NCBI GenBank assembly: GCA_038380795.1
Contig: CM076266.1
Coordinates: forward strand, 40,632,425-40,696,424
Direction: 5' to 3'
From: Pyrocephalus nanus
Lineage: Eukaryota > Chordata > Aves > Passeriformes > Tyrannidae
Length of the DNA stretch: 64,000 nt
Part shown: positions 23,975 through 36,655 of the stretch, piece after piece
Position numbering within the stretch: the first letter of the stretch is position 1
Layout: every line of letters begins with the position of its first letter
The notes under the pieces: generated by a model
What the model was told of the DNA's origin: nothing
What the model saw: the letters and a program-made list of their open reading frames with translations, nothing else
Databases searched by the model: none
Program-made: the position numbers and the translations under genes

Positions 23975-25453
23975 GAGGAACCGCGGGTAGGCTCCACGCC
24001 TCTGGCCATGCTCGCCGCGACCTGCAACAAGATCGGTAGCCCCAGCCCCTCGCCGTCCGCCCTCTCGGACAGCGCGTCCTCCTTCGGCAAGGGCTTCCAC
24101 CCCTGGAAACGCTCCTCCTCCTCGGCCTCGGCGGGCAGCTGCGGCGCCGTGGGCTCCGGTCTCCCGGGCTTCGGCGTGGCGAGCGCAGCGCGGAACGGCT
24201 CCTCAGCGGCGGCGGCGGCGGCAGCGGCGGCGGCGGCCGCCCTGGTCTCGGACTCGTTCAGCTGCGGCGGCTCGCCGGGCTCCAGCGCTTTCTCCCTCAC
24301 CTCCAGCAGCGCGGCGGCCGCCAGCTCGCCCTTCGCCAACGACTACTCCGTCTTCCAAGCGCCGGGCAGCGCCGGCGGCGGCGGCGGCGGCGGAGGCGGC
24401 GGCGGAGGGGCGACGGGACAGGAGGCGGCGGCGCACCAGCCCGTCTTCATCTCCAAGGTGCACACGTCGGTGGAGGGGCTGCAGGGCATCTACCCGCGGG
24501 TGGGCATGGCGCACCCCTACGAGTCCTGGTTCAAGCCGTCGCACCCGGGGCTCGGTGCCGGCGAGGTGGGCTCGGCGGGCGCCTCCAGCTGGTGGGACGT
24601 GGGCGCCGGCTGGATCGACGTGCAGAGCCCCAACGGGGCGGCCGCGCTGCCTGGCTCGCTGCACCCGGCTGCCGGCGGACTCCAGACCTCGCTCCACTCG
24701 CCGCTGGGCGGCTACAACTCGGATTACTCTGGCTTGGGCCACTCGGCCTTCAGTAGCGGCGCCTCCTCGCACCTCCTCAGCCCCGCCGGTCAGCACCTCA
24801 TGGATGGATTTAAGCCCGTGCTACCCGGCTCCTACCCGGACTCGGCCCCCTCGCCGCTGGCCGGCGCCGGGGGCTCCATGCTGGGCGGCGGCCCCGCCGC
24901 GCCGCTGGCCGCCTCGCCGCGCTCCTCCGCCCGCCGCTACTCGGGACGCGCCACCTGCGACTGCCCCAACTGCCAGGAGGCCGAGCGGCTGGGGCCGGCT
25001 GGGGCCAGCCTGCGCCGCAAGGGGCTGCACAGCTGCCACATCCCCGGCTGTGGAAAGGTCTATGGCAAAACCTCGCACCTGAAGGCGCACCTGCGCTGGC
25101 ACACGGGCGAGCGGCCCTTCGTCTGCAACTGGCTCTTCTGCGGCAAGCGCTTCACCCGCTCCGACGAGCTGCAGCGGCACCTGCGGACCCACACGGGCGA
25201 GAAGCGCTTCGCCTGCCCCGTCTGCAACAAGCGCTTCATGCGCAGCGACCACCTCAGCAAGCACGTCAAGACCCATAGCGGCCCCGGAGGCGCTGGAGGC
25301 CCCGGCGGCGGCGGCCCCGGCGGCGGCCCCGGCCCCGGCGGTAAGAAGGGCAGCGACACCGACAGCGAGCACAGCGCTGCCGGCAGCCCGCCCTGTCACT
25401 CCCCGGAGTTGCTGCCACCCCCGGAGCCCGGCCACCGCAACGGCCTAGAGTGA
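23975..25453 (+). CDS. SP8: SP8 main coding exon, Sp-family zinc-finger transcription factor
   Basis: SP8 is a nuclear DNA-binding protein of the Sp/KLF family. It is known for FGF8 control in the limb apical ridge, for forebrain patterning and for olfactory interneurons. Residue numbers here count from the internal ATG at 24,008, which gives 481 residues; the spliced long form has 499. In order, the protein has the Sp box (start to about 10), a 12-Ala run (67-78), a 12-Gly run (123-134), a block with [20 protein letters not shown] (147-166), and a buttonhead box with the CDCPNC motif (317-322). Three C2H2 fingers follow: Cys 343/348 with His 361/365, Cys 373/378 with His 391/395, and Cys 403/406 with His 419/423. 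The helix residues KTSHLKA, RSDELQR and RSDHLSK are those of GC/GT-box binders. A Gly/Pro-rich tail ends in GHRNGLE, typical of SP8. SP9 is the nearest alternative, but the N-terminus and the tail favour SP8. The acceptor (GCAG, ending at 23,974) lies upstream in frame, and the exon ends with TGA at 25,451-25,453. Confidence 0.97.
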   Translation, partial: EEPRVGSTPLAMLAATCNKIGSPSPSPSALSDSASSFGKGFHPWKRSSSSASAGSCGAVGSGLPGFGVASAARNGSSAAAAAAAAAAAALVSDSFSCGGSPGSSAFSLTSSSAAAASSPFANDYSVFQAPGSAGGGGGGGGGGGGATGQEAAAHQPVFISKVHTSVEGLQGIYPRVGMAHPYESWFKPSHPGLGAGEVGSAGASSWWDVGAGWIDVQSPNGAAALPGSLHPAAGGLQTSLHSPLGGYNSDYSGLGHSAFSSGASSHLLSPAGQHLMDGFKPVLPGSYPDSAPSPLAGAGGSMLGGGPAAPLAASPRSSARRYSGRATCDCPNCQEAERLGPAGASLRRKGLHSCHIPGCGKVYGKTSHLKAHLRWHTGERPFVCNWLFCGKRFTRSDELQRHLRTHTGEKRFACPVCNKRFMRSDHLSKHVKTHSGPGGAGGPGGGGPGGGPGPGGKKGSDTDSEHSAAGSPPCHSPELLPPPEPGHRNGLE

Positions 25454-26400
25454 CGGGCGGAGGCGCAGGGCCGTCGCGCCCCCCGGCCCGCCGCCCTCCC
25501 GGCCCAGCAGCGCCCCCGGGCGCGCAGCCCTGCGGCGGGGACGTGGACACGTAAGTAGCTGCCGCGGCTCCGCAAGAACCGCTCTCAGCCTCGCGGCCGC
25601 TCCGCTGCCCGCCCAGAGCTCCGCCCGGGCAGGGCGGTGCGGCCGGGCCGCTCAACCCCCGCGACGGGGTAGGGGAGAGTTTGGGCAAGAGGAGAGAGCC
25701 GCGACCCTCTGTGGGGCGGCCTCGCCGCCGCCTCCCTTCCTTCCTCTTCGCCTTGAGACGCCCCCACCTCGTGTTGCTTTTAGAGTGGACCCCCCTCCCT
25801 CTCGATCCTTCTCGCTTTCCTGCTGGAAATCGGCCCGTCCCCTTTCCCTCAGCCTTTAGCGCCGGCACAGCCGCGGCGCCCCGGCGGGGCGGGTGTGCGG
25901 GCCGGGGCTGCCCCGCTGCGGGGCCTCCGACGGCAGCGCAGTCAGCCGCGGTCCTTACCGCGAGCTGAGAGTCAGACCTGCGCTCGCCTCTTTAACTGCT
26001 CAACGCCCGTCTGCTCCCCGGGACCGGAGAGGCAGTGTGCTTATTTCCCGTCCCCCTTATTTTTTTTCAATTTTTAAAGAGTGTTTTACCTCCCCAAGTC
26101 CAAATTTCACTGCGTTTGCCAGCGCATTGTATAATTCTCTTTTGAGCAGAAATGGCGAAATACGTTGAAAATAATTAGGTTGAAAATCGTATATTTTTTT
26201 TTTTTTTAAACTCCAGACAAATGAAGAAGCACCGTGGGTTTCAAGCGAAGATGTATTTCCAATGCCAAAAAGGGAGGCTGGGGGGGAATAGAAAAATAAA
26301 ATATTTGTAAAATATGTCTGAACCTATAGGTTTGTACCACTGGGGAATCGTTCTAGATTAGCTAACAATTAAATAAAACTCCACCAATGTATGGGTGTGA
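25454..26400 (+). other. SP8: SP8 3' UTR (probable)
   Basis: Downstream of the SP8 stop codon the sequence stays CpG-rich to about 25,990, then becomes AT-rich. Candidate polyadenylation signals AATAAA occur at 26,295-26,300 and 26,372-26,377. The second is followed within about 25 bases by a GT-rich stretch (GTATGGGTGTGAGGTG), a good cleavage context. Later AATAAA motifs (near 26,820, 26,890 and 27,075) could serve longer transcripts. A donor-like GTAAGT at 25,552 lies in the UTR; splicing there would need RNA evidence. Confidence 0.55.
26372..26377 (+). terminator. candidate SP8 polyadenylation signal AATAAA
   Basis: This is a canonical hexamer about 920 bases after the SP8 stop, followed by a GT-rich downstream element. 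It is the best-placed of several AATAAA motifs. A second hexamer lies 77 bases upstream at 26,295. Confidence 0.45.
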
Positions 26401-27889
26401 GGTGCAGTTGTCCAGGAGACGATTTTGTATAGTATTTTTCTTGTAAATTACTTCCAGTAAATATTTGAAAATATATTGAAGTACATTTGAGCTTTTTTTT
26501 AATTTTTTTTTTTTTTAAATTTTTATTTCTTTTCCTGTCACAAGAAAACATTCTTGTTGCAGTCCTGGTTCACTGCATTCTTTTACTGGACTTGTTCCTT
26601 GAAGCGTACATCAAATCACACTTCAGGATATAGGTTTTGCTTGAATATTAATTTAGGTAGGCATACAACTGTAATTAAGCAAACAATATTTGATAAATGT
26701 TGAATGACATTTAATTTAATGGAGCATGTACTTATTTGCATTTGCTGGCAGTTCAGGTATAGTTATGGTGAGAGTTCTCCTATATTTCATAAAGTGGGTT
26801 TGCCAAGACCCATGTATTAAATAAACTGTCCAAGTGAAACTGAACTAACGTTGGCCTATGTGTATTTCCTGAAAATAATATTGATAAATGTTAATAAACA
26901 CTCCTGACACTACATTAGCAGTTTGCAATGCTGCAAACTAATTGTCTCATTGTAATGTTGAAATAATTTGGATATTTCACATTGAAATGAAAAGCCCTTC
27001 TCTGGAACATTTTAGATTTGCATTTTAAATGCATGAAATGTAATTGATTTTTATCTGTAATATTTTAAATGGTATTAATAAACTCCAAAAGAACATTCTA
27101 CCTTAGGTCAGACAATTGTTTTTCTTCTTTGTAAGTCCATCATTACAACCAACGATTTACTTTGAATTCATAGGGCATGAGTCGTTCCCTAGAGTTTCAG
27201 AGAAAAGCGATGAAAATACAACGAATGTAAATTGTAACACCAATGAGAGCAACTATGAGACTTATTTATTAAAATGACTATTAATTCATTAAAATGAAAA
27301 GTAGGCATTCCTTTTCATGCCTTTTACAAGGCACTAGTAGAGGAAACTAAATGAAAGACATTATTTACTTTTTTTTGTTTTTTTTTAATTATTTTTATCA
27401 GACTAATAATACAGTGCCTCTCACAAAGCCGAGTGTGTTTGAAGAGCTGCTTTGCATATATCTCCTCCTTGGAATTATTTTTCACGTTGCGCCAGATTCA
27501 TTGTGAAAGGAGATCTAGGGTCATTATTACTTTAAAAGACAAAATAAAAAGTGGTCTTCCGCTTTTGTTTTTAGGTCAGGTGGTTGTGGCTGGGAACAAT
27601 GCTAATTACTGTAGGGAGCGCTAACTTCTGCAGGTCTCAGGGGTGAGAAACTTCGCGGTTGTGCGTGAAAACTCCCTTCTCCTTTGGAAGTGTTTTCCCT
27701 GCCGGACTGGGAATCTGGGCAATTTCAGGAGCTGCAGGATGTTGCCAGCCAGCCGGTCCAGCACAGCTGCCCTTGCTGTGTCCTTTAAATCTTTTCCACG
27801 AGCTGCCCCTGCACAAAAATAAAAACAGTATTGCGAGTGTCTTTTGTACTGACAGCATTTGCTTAGCGTTATGGGGGAAAAGAAAAAAA

Positions 27890-27975
27890 AAACCCACATC
27901 ACAAAACAAACAAACAAACAAACACAAAAAACCCAAAACAAAACCCCAAACCAACAAAAACCACCACCACCAAAA
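27890..27975 (+). repeat. A/C low-complexity stretch
   Basis: An (AAAC)n-like stretch with CAAACAAACAAAC and ACCACCACC sits downstream of SP8. Similar stretches lie at 10,880-10,930, 23,270-23,320 and 36,555-36,655. T/G versions lie at 31,612-31,670 and 32,262-32,312. No protein is encoded; the frames crossing them are by-products. Confidence 0.85.
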
Positions 27976-29980
27976 AGCCTAGCAAACCCCAAACATTCAA
28001 TCTGCTAACACTTTCTGTCAAGACTCTTTTTTTTTTTTTTTTTTTTTTGAGGATGCTATGTTCTTATCTGGAAATTTGGCCTCTTGGATTACATAGAAAG
28101 GTGATGCTCACTGTCAGTGTACTGAAAAATCAGGGCTAAAGCATGGAATTTGCATAGCAGAAAAATCTTTTGTGCATACATGTAGAACATGTTGTTAGTA
28201 GTAACTTAAACAGCAGGTGTTAAAATGCAGAGCAAAAAAAGCACAGGCAAGTCAGCTCCAGATGCATTCAAGATTTTGGTCCTCTGTGTGGTGTAGGGGT
28301 TACAAGGGGCTGTTAACATCCACTGGAAACAAGAGCTGTTCTGGTTCACTTTTTCTGAGCTGCATTTTGATTTTTCTTCATCAGAAATACAACCATCAGA
28401 GGTCTGCAAAGTTTACTACTGAATCAAAGCAACAGTTTGCTCCGATTTTTTTTTTATGCCATGTAAATGAGGCGGCATAACAGCACTCGATTTCTCCAGT
28501 GGGAGTGAGAGGCAGTGGATATGTTACCTGCAGGTTTTAGTCCTGATTGAATGGGCTGAGCATCTAATAAAAAGGATAATGGAGCAGTGGATAACTTTTA
28601 ATACTGTTTCTCTAATGTCCCCTGAAAAGAGAGCGCTGTCAAAATGCTGCTATCCAGAAACTTTATGATTTGTTCAGGGCACTGGTTAGTCTGTCTCGGG
28701 TCAGTCTGGCAGTGGGATAGAACCGAAGACAAAACGCAGCCTTCTCTCAGGAATGAACATGTGCTTCTGCCGTTTGGAACCTGCCAGTTTGGATCCGGGC
28801 TGTGTGAGAACACACATATTTTTCCTTTCTTTAAACAGCAAAACCCAGCACTTGAAGGCTGAATAGCTCCTTTTTTATAGTGGATTTACTTTTACTAAAC
28901 CCTTCCAGATAAGGGCATTGAGTTGTTTGATAGGAGCCGGGAACTTGTCTCTGCGTTGTGCAGATCAAGGTAGAGTTAAACTAGTTTGCTGACCTAAAGG
29001 TCAAACCAGTGTCCATCAGCTTACCTTCCAACTGCCTTCAGATGATTATGGCCATTCCCGTTTGCTCTCTGACCTTTTAAGTCGCTTCCCTTCAAGCTCG
29101 TAGCAATGTCTATCGAATTTCGTGTCCTGCTTTACCCATTATTCGGCTTTTCAGTGTCATTTTCCAGTTTAAATTTTCAATAGAGCAGTGATAGAAGATG
29201 TGTGGAGCTGAAGTGATTTAAAACACCATTTCTGACTTCTGTAGTGCCTCACCTGCTACCTTCAGCCTCTGCCGGAGAAAACTTAACAGTCATCAAAGGA
29301 TGTTAACTTCTTCTCGATTCCAGTCTAGGAATGTGAAAGCAGAAAATAAGAAATGAAACTCAAATCTTTATCTGTGGATGTGATGGCTAATCCAGACGTC
29401 AACACCTTCACAGCTGTAAAATCAGCAGAGTAAGTATACTCGATGCAGTTCAACAAATCTTTCAGTACAAATGGTTGTAGGTGTGCACTTGCCAAAACCT
29501 GCCACACTTCAGTTACATTCTGTGAGGCGATCTTTAGTTCAGTTTAGGGAAGAAAGAGACGAGAAAAAGTGGAACAAATTAGGTGTGTTGCTGCTCGTGC
29601 TTTCACCAAATCTATGATTAAAGGACAAAACTGTTTTGCTGTATCAGAATAACCTTGTGCTTTTTAGCATAAGCATAAATCCGCTTTCTCAGCTCGCTCT
29701 ATTACATATTGCTTTATCCTGAAGATATATTATAAATTCCTCATCAGTTCCATGGAGAAAAGCACATTTTGCAATATTCACTTTAAAAAGTAGAACACCA
29801 ATTTTTTTACTATTACGTGTGTGGCATCATTTTAAGCAAACTGGCCATCTTGTGCTAAAGTGTATGAATAAATTGTTGCACATAAGGAAGGTGTGCATTG
29901 AGAAAAATTGTGCCATTTAGAACAATCACTATGTTTCCAGTTCTGTGGTTTTAAAACTGCTTCTTGGAATTATTAACCTT

Positions 29981-30004
29981 TTTTTTTTTTTTTTTTTTTT
30001 TTTT
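29981..30004 (+). repeat. poly-T run
   Basis: About 24 consecutive T in the downstream flank of SP8. A similar run lies at about 28,027-28,048. Confidence 0.9.
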
Positions 30005-30859
30005 CAAGGGATTAGGGAAATAAGGAATAATTGCAGGCAATAGTAAATAGGAGCTTTACTGGGGCACTCTAAATACAGAGTAATTTCATTTTACACTTGT
30101 GGATTTCGACACAAACTGGGATCCCATATTACTCCTTGAACAGTGCACAACTTTCCAAGAAGCATATTTATACCGCCTTCCAGGCCCAGTAAGGGGCTGG
30201 ATAATGGACCCAGCTCCTGGGGAACAATCTCAGTCTTGGCAATTGGAGATTTCTGCTTCAGGCTGAGCGATATTGCTCTGCAAAGTGCAAAAAGCAGACA
30301 CGGAACCCCAACGCTTTCGCAGATGACGTGTCGGTGGCCCCAGGGCGGCAATGCTGGGGGATAACCCTCGCTCCCGGACGGGGCCCCGGCGATGCCTTGT
30401 AGGTCGGGAATGGAGAAGGGAGGTTTGTGGGCGTTCGTCTCTGGTTACGGAAAGAGAGATGGTCGGGTGGGTGGTTTCTTTTGAACAGTTTTTTCTTCTG
30501 GGGAGATGTCAAGCAGTGCAAATGTCTTTTGCGGGAACGAGGAAAAGAATACTTTTAAAAAATATTATTATTATTGCCTTTTATTTACGCCTGTCCTTAT
30601 CCCTTGAGACAAGAGGATGCGTGTGTGCCTATACCCTCGGCGCAACCTTCAGCTGCCCCACGCCTGACAAGCGCGCCTTCCGCTGACAGTAAAGCCGGCC
30701 ACTCGCACATCCCGGTTGCTGCTGTGCAGGAGGCTCTGCACCTCGCCTGGAGCTGCTTCACATTCCTGCACTGGTGCTTCTTTCAGGAGAGAGGAGCTGC
30801 CTTTCCATCCCTCCCCTTCCCTTTTTCTACCCTGACTCGGACACAGACACGCACACACA

Positions 30860-31130
30860 GACGGGAGTGCGGGGGCGGCGCGGCCGGTCCTTGCGCGGGC
30901 TCGCAGCGCCACCCGGTGTGTGTGCCCCGTCGGCGGCTGGTCCCCCGCGGGGGGACTGAACTGCACAGCCGGGACCGCCTGGGCGAGGAGCAGAGGGGGA
31001 ACTCTCTCAGGCTGCGCAGAACTTCGTGGTCTACCAGCGTGGTGCCGGCAAGGGCGGCCGGGAGCCTCGGGTCCCGACCGCCCCTGTCGTCATCACACAG
31101 GTCCTGGCACCGGGTGCAGGTGTGTCCTTC
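30860..31130. promoter_or_regulatory. CpG island 5.4 kb downstream of SP8
   Basis: A compact CpG-rich stretch lies between AT-rich flanks. A 223-codon + strand frame (30,574-31,245) crosses it, but its Ser/Arg/Pro-rich content and competing frames on the other strand suggest a by-product of GC content. It may be the start of a noncoding or antisense transcript, or a distal regulatory island. A weaker GC-rich patch lies at 31,380-31,470. Confidence 0.5.
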
Positions 31131-34100
31131 AAACTCGAGGTGTTTCACTCAAATCACAGCCAATTCTCTCTCCCTAAAGAAGAGCTCTCCTGTCCTCTCT
31201 CTTTGCTCTTCTTCCCACCAAGCGACACTCCGTGATGCTCCTTAGCAGGGTGGGCTTATATATTTACAGAGTAAGTGGTCCAAAAGTCCCTTCTGTGGTC
31301 AGAGGTGCAGTGTCCCGCCTTTACAGGAAAACGAATATCCGTGAAATCACCTGGAAATAAATGAGATGGAGAAGATGCCTGCAGCCCCTTAGGCTCTGCC
31401 GAGCATTGAGCCGGCGGCTGGGCGATGGGGAGGCCGGAGGTCCTCGCCGGGACAGACCGATGTCCTCGTCGCAGATGAAGAGATGCTGGAAATGCGAAAG
31501 CAACCAGTAGGGCAGGATTTGGGATTCATTTTAGGTGTTTCATCCCCGACTTCTTTGAAAGCTGCTGGGAGGGGGGCAAGGGCTTTTGTCTGAGTTGCTA
31601 AACTCATTCATGTTTGTTTGATTTTTGGTTGTTGGGTTGTTTTTTTTGTTTTTTTGTTTGTCTGTTTTTCCCCCTCGAGTTATATTGGAAAAAATTCAGT
31701 ACCGAGAAAGCGTTTGAAAGTACTTTCTTGTATTTTGTGAACTTAGCTTCTAAGGTAGCTCAGTGTTCCGTTCATCAACTTGTGCTTGAGAAAAGCAGAA
31801 AGTGTGTTCTTGACAATTAAAGTTGATCCACATTTAATTAACGCTGAGTCTTCTTAGAAAGCTTTTATTTTATTTTATTTTTTTAAACAGAAGTTAAGCG
31901 TATTACTAAATTCTTACAACCCTGTTGGCAACCGGTTTGGAAAGGGCTAACGGGGGAGCCGGGCAAGCGGTGGCCACGAGGGAAGCATCGGCGGTGGCTC
32001 AAGGGGTTTGGGGCTGCAGGGATTGGGGGGGGGGACAGAACGATGTGAGGACAATGCACCCGGATGGGCTGTCTTCTCAAAGGAAAGATGGCCGACAAGG
32101 AAAGCCCCTTCAGCCATTTTCCCCGATCGCACTACTAGGAGGAAGTTTTAATGCTCAAAATTGCAGGGGCTTTCCCCTCTTCATCGATGTTCCTTCTTAC
32201 ACAGCTCTCGCATTTTTTAACCCTTCAATCGTCTCCTCTCCTCCAGTTTTCAGAGGGGATCTTTTTGTTTGTTTATTTTGTTTTGGTCTGTTTTGTTTTT
32301 TTTTTTTTTTCCCCATGCTCGTGCCTGAAGATCAGACATGAATCCATTCTTCTCCATCAAACTAATAGGCCTGCTGTGAGGGTGCTGCCTATCCTTGCAA
32401 ACCTTACCTACTGTAAAAACATTACCACCCTCCCTCCCAACCCCCCTTAACTGCCTTCGCAGAGCTGCCAGGTGAGTCCTGTGTTCCTCACTTCCATCAG
32501 GGTTAAGCAGGCTAGCCACAATTAGTTTTCTGTGGCAATATCTGCTTTCTCCAGATAGATAAATAACCTGTAAAGTGGAATTGCTCTACAGCAAAGAGTG
32601 CTAGACTTGGTGTGGAGTTCAGGTAGGCAATACAAACAGGCTGTCTCATGGAGGAAATGCCTACCTAACTGGTAGGAAGTTAGTACCTGAAACATCAGGA
32701 AGAGCCAGTACTGTCTGTTGTGTGTGTTTGCTTTGCTTTGGATAGTCCAACCATTACTACACTAAGAATGAGGTTTAATTTGCTTACCAAATACATATGA
32801 AAAGACAAAACCAAATGGGGAAAACATTTGCCAAATACATTTTTCAACTGCTTACTGTGCTGAATGCAGCAGCACACTGCTAACTCTGTACAGCCATCTT
32901 CTGTGTTAGGACAAACACAGGTCTCATCTTTTAGAGAGGTCCAGAGCACGAATTCTTCCCTCCAGAGCACTGGTGTCACACATAGAGTAACACAGCCCTT
33001 GACCAACAGCCAGAGAGTTTATCAGTCTCATGTACCAAGCCCAAGATTTCCAGCAGGCTACCATTTGAATACCCATTTTGACATTGGATCACATCTACTT
33101 TCAGTAAACTCAATAGCCTATGGGAACAGCTGCAAGCCAAATTTACCTCCCATTTTGCCAAGCACAGAATTTTTAGAATAACAAAAGAATTGAAAACACA
33201 TGCAAGCAGCATATTTTTATTAAAAAAAAAAATTGCTCTCAAGGAGGACATTCTTGAAAAAGTAAGCGCAATCTATTTATATAGTTCTGCCTAATCCTTC
33301 TCCCTTCACGACACAGAGACCCAAAAATTCAGTTTGACCTGTTTCTACTCATAAATGAAAAAACTTACTTGATGTCAAAATCCTGCTGTGGATCTTTTTT
33401 CTGTTCTGGAGAGATACTGCGTACCCAAACACAAGTTCAGTTACACAAAACATGGTATGTAACAGTTCATAATGTTTTATAGACGCTAAATCACAACCTG
33501 GCTAGCATTCATGTCAGGCCCTGCTAATTTTTACTTGCTGTGGCAGACATAAAGTTTTTTCTGACTGTATGAGTCAGGTAAGAAAGATGATAGACTTCTA
33601 ACTATTAGCCAAGGTGCTAAGCTTCCACATCTCTACACTTTTGTCTATTGTGAGGGAAATATTTATTGGCACAGTCTGTTCAGCATCATGGCATATCAGA
33701 GAGGGAGATGAAAAAACTTTTTTGATTTATAGAACCAAGTTGAAATATAGATAAGCAAAACAAAAAATCTTCCTCCTCTTGCCTCAGGATTGTTTGTTCT
33801 TAAATGTACAGTAGGTAACGATTTCCTGCTGTCAGAAACACTGTACAACATTACTGCAGACAAAAGGAGAGGCCATGTTGCCTGACAGAGATAATTTACA
33901 TTATATAGGCTAGACTACTTACTTTCAGTATCTTCCCACTGAACCTTAATAAGAGGCCATGGTTAATGGTCTTAATTAACAAGTCTTCTTTTCATCTGGT
34001 AGTATTTTTCTGTTTTTTTTTTTATTTTGTAATTTGGTAGTAGAAAGACATGTTTCTTTCATAATGGCATTGCTGACTTGTTATCAAAATGCTCATGGGG

Positions 34101-34913
34101 AGACTTAACAGGAGTTAAAAAATCCCCAAAACATCAAGAAAAAAAGCACGTCAGCACTTCTTTTCATGTAAAGGAGTGAGAGGTACAACAGCTAAATATG
34201 AAAGAAAAAAAATGTCAGGGTTTTGTAAAATGATTGGTGAATTGTACTTACTGATTGTGGGCTGAGCATACATTTTACCTGCTGCCATATATTTAAAATT
34301 ACATGTGTGGATTTCATCATTTGGTAGTAGAACAAAATGCACTTGTGAAGTCAGGCTTAATGTAAGAAAGTTCTGCTGCAAATACTTTCATATAATTTAT
34401 TGTGTTTCTACAAGCACAGAAGAAATGAGAAGGGAATAGCTGCATCTAATAGATACATTTTTGGTACTTAATTTAGCCACACCTCTCCTGTTAGTAGTAG
34501 TCATCATGATCTCACTAAACCTGGTACTCCTCCCTTACTCTTTTTGTAAGCTGTCATCTCTAGCCTGACTGCAATAACTCCTCTGATAAAATCTGTGTTT
34601 AGCCTGTGTTGGACAAATTTTCATTCTCATCAAACACTGATTTTACTGGGTCTTTGCCTGGGTGAAGACTGAGCTGAAAAGTCGATAAAACATCAGGCTG
34701 TGCCTTCATAATAATGTGCTTGAGGACACAAGCACGTGGAAGAAACAAGGATCTTGATTACGGACAGATCTCAAGGCTGATCTTGCTGTGGTCCTTCCAC
34801 TGCCAGCATGGGTTTCTCTAGGTTGGCATTTTCTGATTTCTGAGGCATAACCTACATTTCCAGAGAGATAATACAGGAGGGAAAGTAGGCAAGGTACTTT
34901 CCCTTTCTGAAAA

Positions 34914-34952
34914 GAAAAAAAAAAAGGAAAAAAAAAAAAAAAAAAGGAAAAA
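34914..34952 (+). repeat. A-rich run with GG interruptions
   Basis: A-rich simple sequence of about 39 bases, broken by two GG pairs. Confidence 0.9.
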
Positions 34953-36544
34953 TAAAACCTAATGAAGGCAATAGGAATAGGAAATAGAACATAGACACTT
35001 GGCTGCTGCTAAAACCAGCAAACACCTTACTTTACAGGTACCTGTGTGCCTAGAGCTCCATCCTTGCTCTCAGGATCTGTATGACCACTTTGGTGTTTTA
35101 TCCTGCTAGGTCCCTTGTGAGCTTGACCTTCTTGAGGTGCTTTGAGGATTCCCCATACACACAATCAGGATTTAACTCCTCAGACAATGTACAGGAAACT
35201 GTTTCTAATGAATGATGAGAAGAAGGACACAGCATATCTTCCTTTCCTGTGACTCACCACTTATCTGGTACATAACAAGGTAGGACTTCCAAGTAGTCAG
35301 AACAGAGATGCCCAAGCCAAGAAGAGAGCAGAATTTCAGCCATATTGTCCCCAGGTGCTGTCTAACTGCTAAATGCACACTGACAATATTAAGCATTTGC
35401 TCCAGAGATCAAATGATGTGTGGTTCCTCCTGGATTCATGCCAAACAACAAAGAGATCTGTATCTTAGCAGAGATACAAATGCTGATGAAAGCTGCTTCT
35501 GCAACAGAAACCATAACAAAAACTGCTGGGCTGGATAGATACTCTAACGTGTAACATGACATAAGATTGACCTTTCCTTTAATTGGAATAACGTAATAAA
35601 CTCCACTACCTGGGTACCTTTCTTTCTTAATTTTTAGGAAGTTAATTGCCCTTCAAACCAGCCAACAGATAAAAGAGTTCTTGTGAGGAGAGGTACAGAG
35701 GCAGACTGTGGTTTGATCATATAAGAATTGTTTCCATAAGAAATCACTTAAAACTACAGACAAACTTAACTTCATATGTGCACACTTGCAAGCAGTATTT
35801 AATGAACTCAGAATAATCTTTACATTTTTTGACTAATAGAAGAATAACATATAAAATCTCCTGTTTATGGAACACTACTGATACAAGGAGTTGAGACCCT
35901 CACAATAAATCTGAACAGAGGGTTGACTAAAAGAGAGCATGGGTTGATGGTGAATGAGACTATGCAGCAGGTGAGAGCAGGCACCAAGGTGGCACTGGAG
36001 GCCAGAAAGCCACTGCAGTCACGCCTCTAGGCATAAAGTGTCTCTCCTTAGTCTCTATGTGACATGCTGAGAGAGTCTGATAGAAGTCTCAGTCACACAT
36101 ACTTGTTGTATAATTGTCAAATATGTCTGTAATACAATTCTGTCAGAGGCAATTATCACTGCAGCATGGTTGCCTTGAGATGCCTTCCTCTCCTAGGCTG
36201 TCAGCTATCAAATCTCAGTTGGTTTGCCTCAAAAAATATCATGAAATGGTGCCTTTTCACTGAAATTGATTGCTTCCCATTCTGTTGTAATGAAAATGAA
36301 ATCTAAATTAGGCAAACTGCCTTTACCAAGTTATGAACTTACTAAATAGCCTGATAATTTTTATGAGAAGACAACACTTATTTTGCTGTATTTGCAAAAC
36401 TATTTTCATTTTACATTTTCACAGTTCTTTCTAGCCAAAAGTGTCAATATTTACTTCCTGAAGGTAAAGCTAAAAAACAGATGTTGAAGCAGCTAGCTAA
36501 AAATCAGAAGTGAAGTCTATAACAACATACTGATTCTTTTTTCC

Positions 36545-36655
36545 TATGTTTTTTACAAAAACAAACAAAACAAACCCCACAAAAAACCAAAAAAGAAACA
36601 AACAACCAAAAAAAGACAAGAAAACCCCCCAAAAACACCCCCAAAACCTCCAACA
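36545..36655 (+). repeat. A/C low-complexity stretch
   Basis: A 110-base run of A with C and few G (AAACAAACAAAACAAAC and similar). It resembles the stretch near 27.9 kb. Confidence 0.85.

Larger units (their letters stand above)
26400..30855. other. SP8 downstream flank, repeat-poor
   Basis: This AT-rich noncoding DNA has no CR1 insertion. Blocks such as 26,590-27,110 and 27,170-27,320 carry many TTTAAT/ATTAAT strings and look like candidate conserved elements. A few low-complexity runs are present. No gene is recognised. Confidence 0.4.

Noticed and set aside
23542..24339. 265-codon - strand frame overlapping the SP8 start
   Set aside because: It is the shadow of the GC-rich SP8 exon. Ala/Pro/Arg-rich translation comes from the repeat codons of SP8.
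30574..31245. 223-codon + strand open frame as a new gene
   Set aside because: It crosses a CpG island, has competing frames on both strands, a low-complexity Ser/Arg/Pro make-up and no recognisable domain. It is most likely a by-product of base composition.
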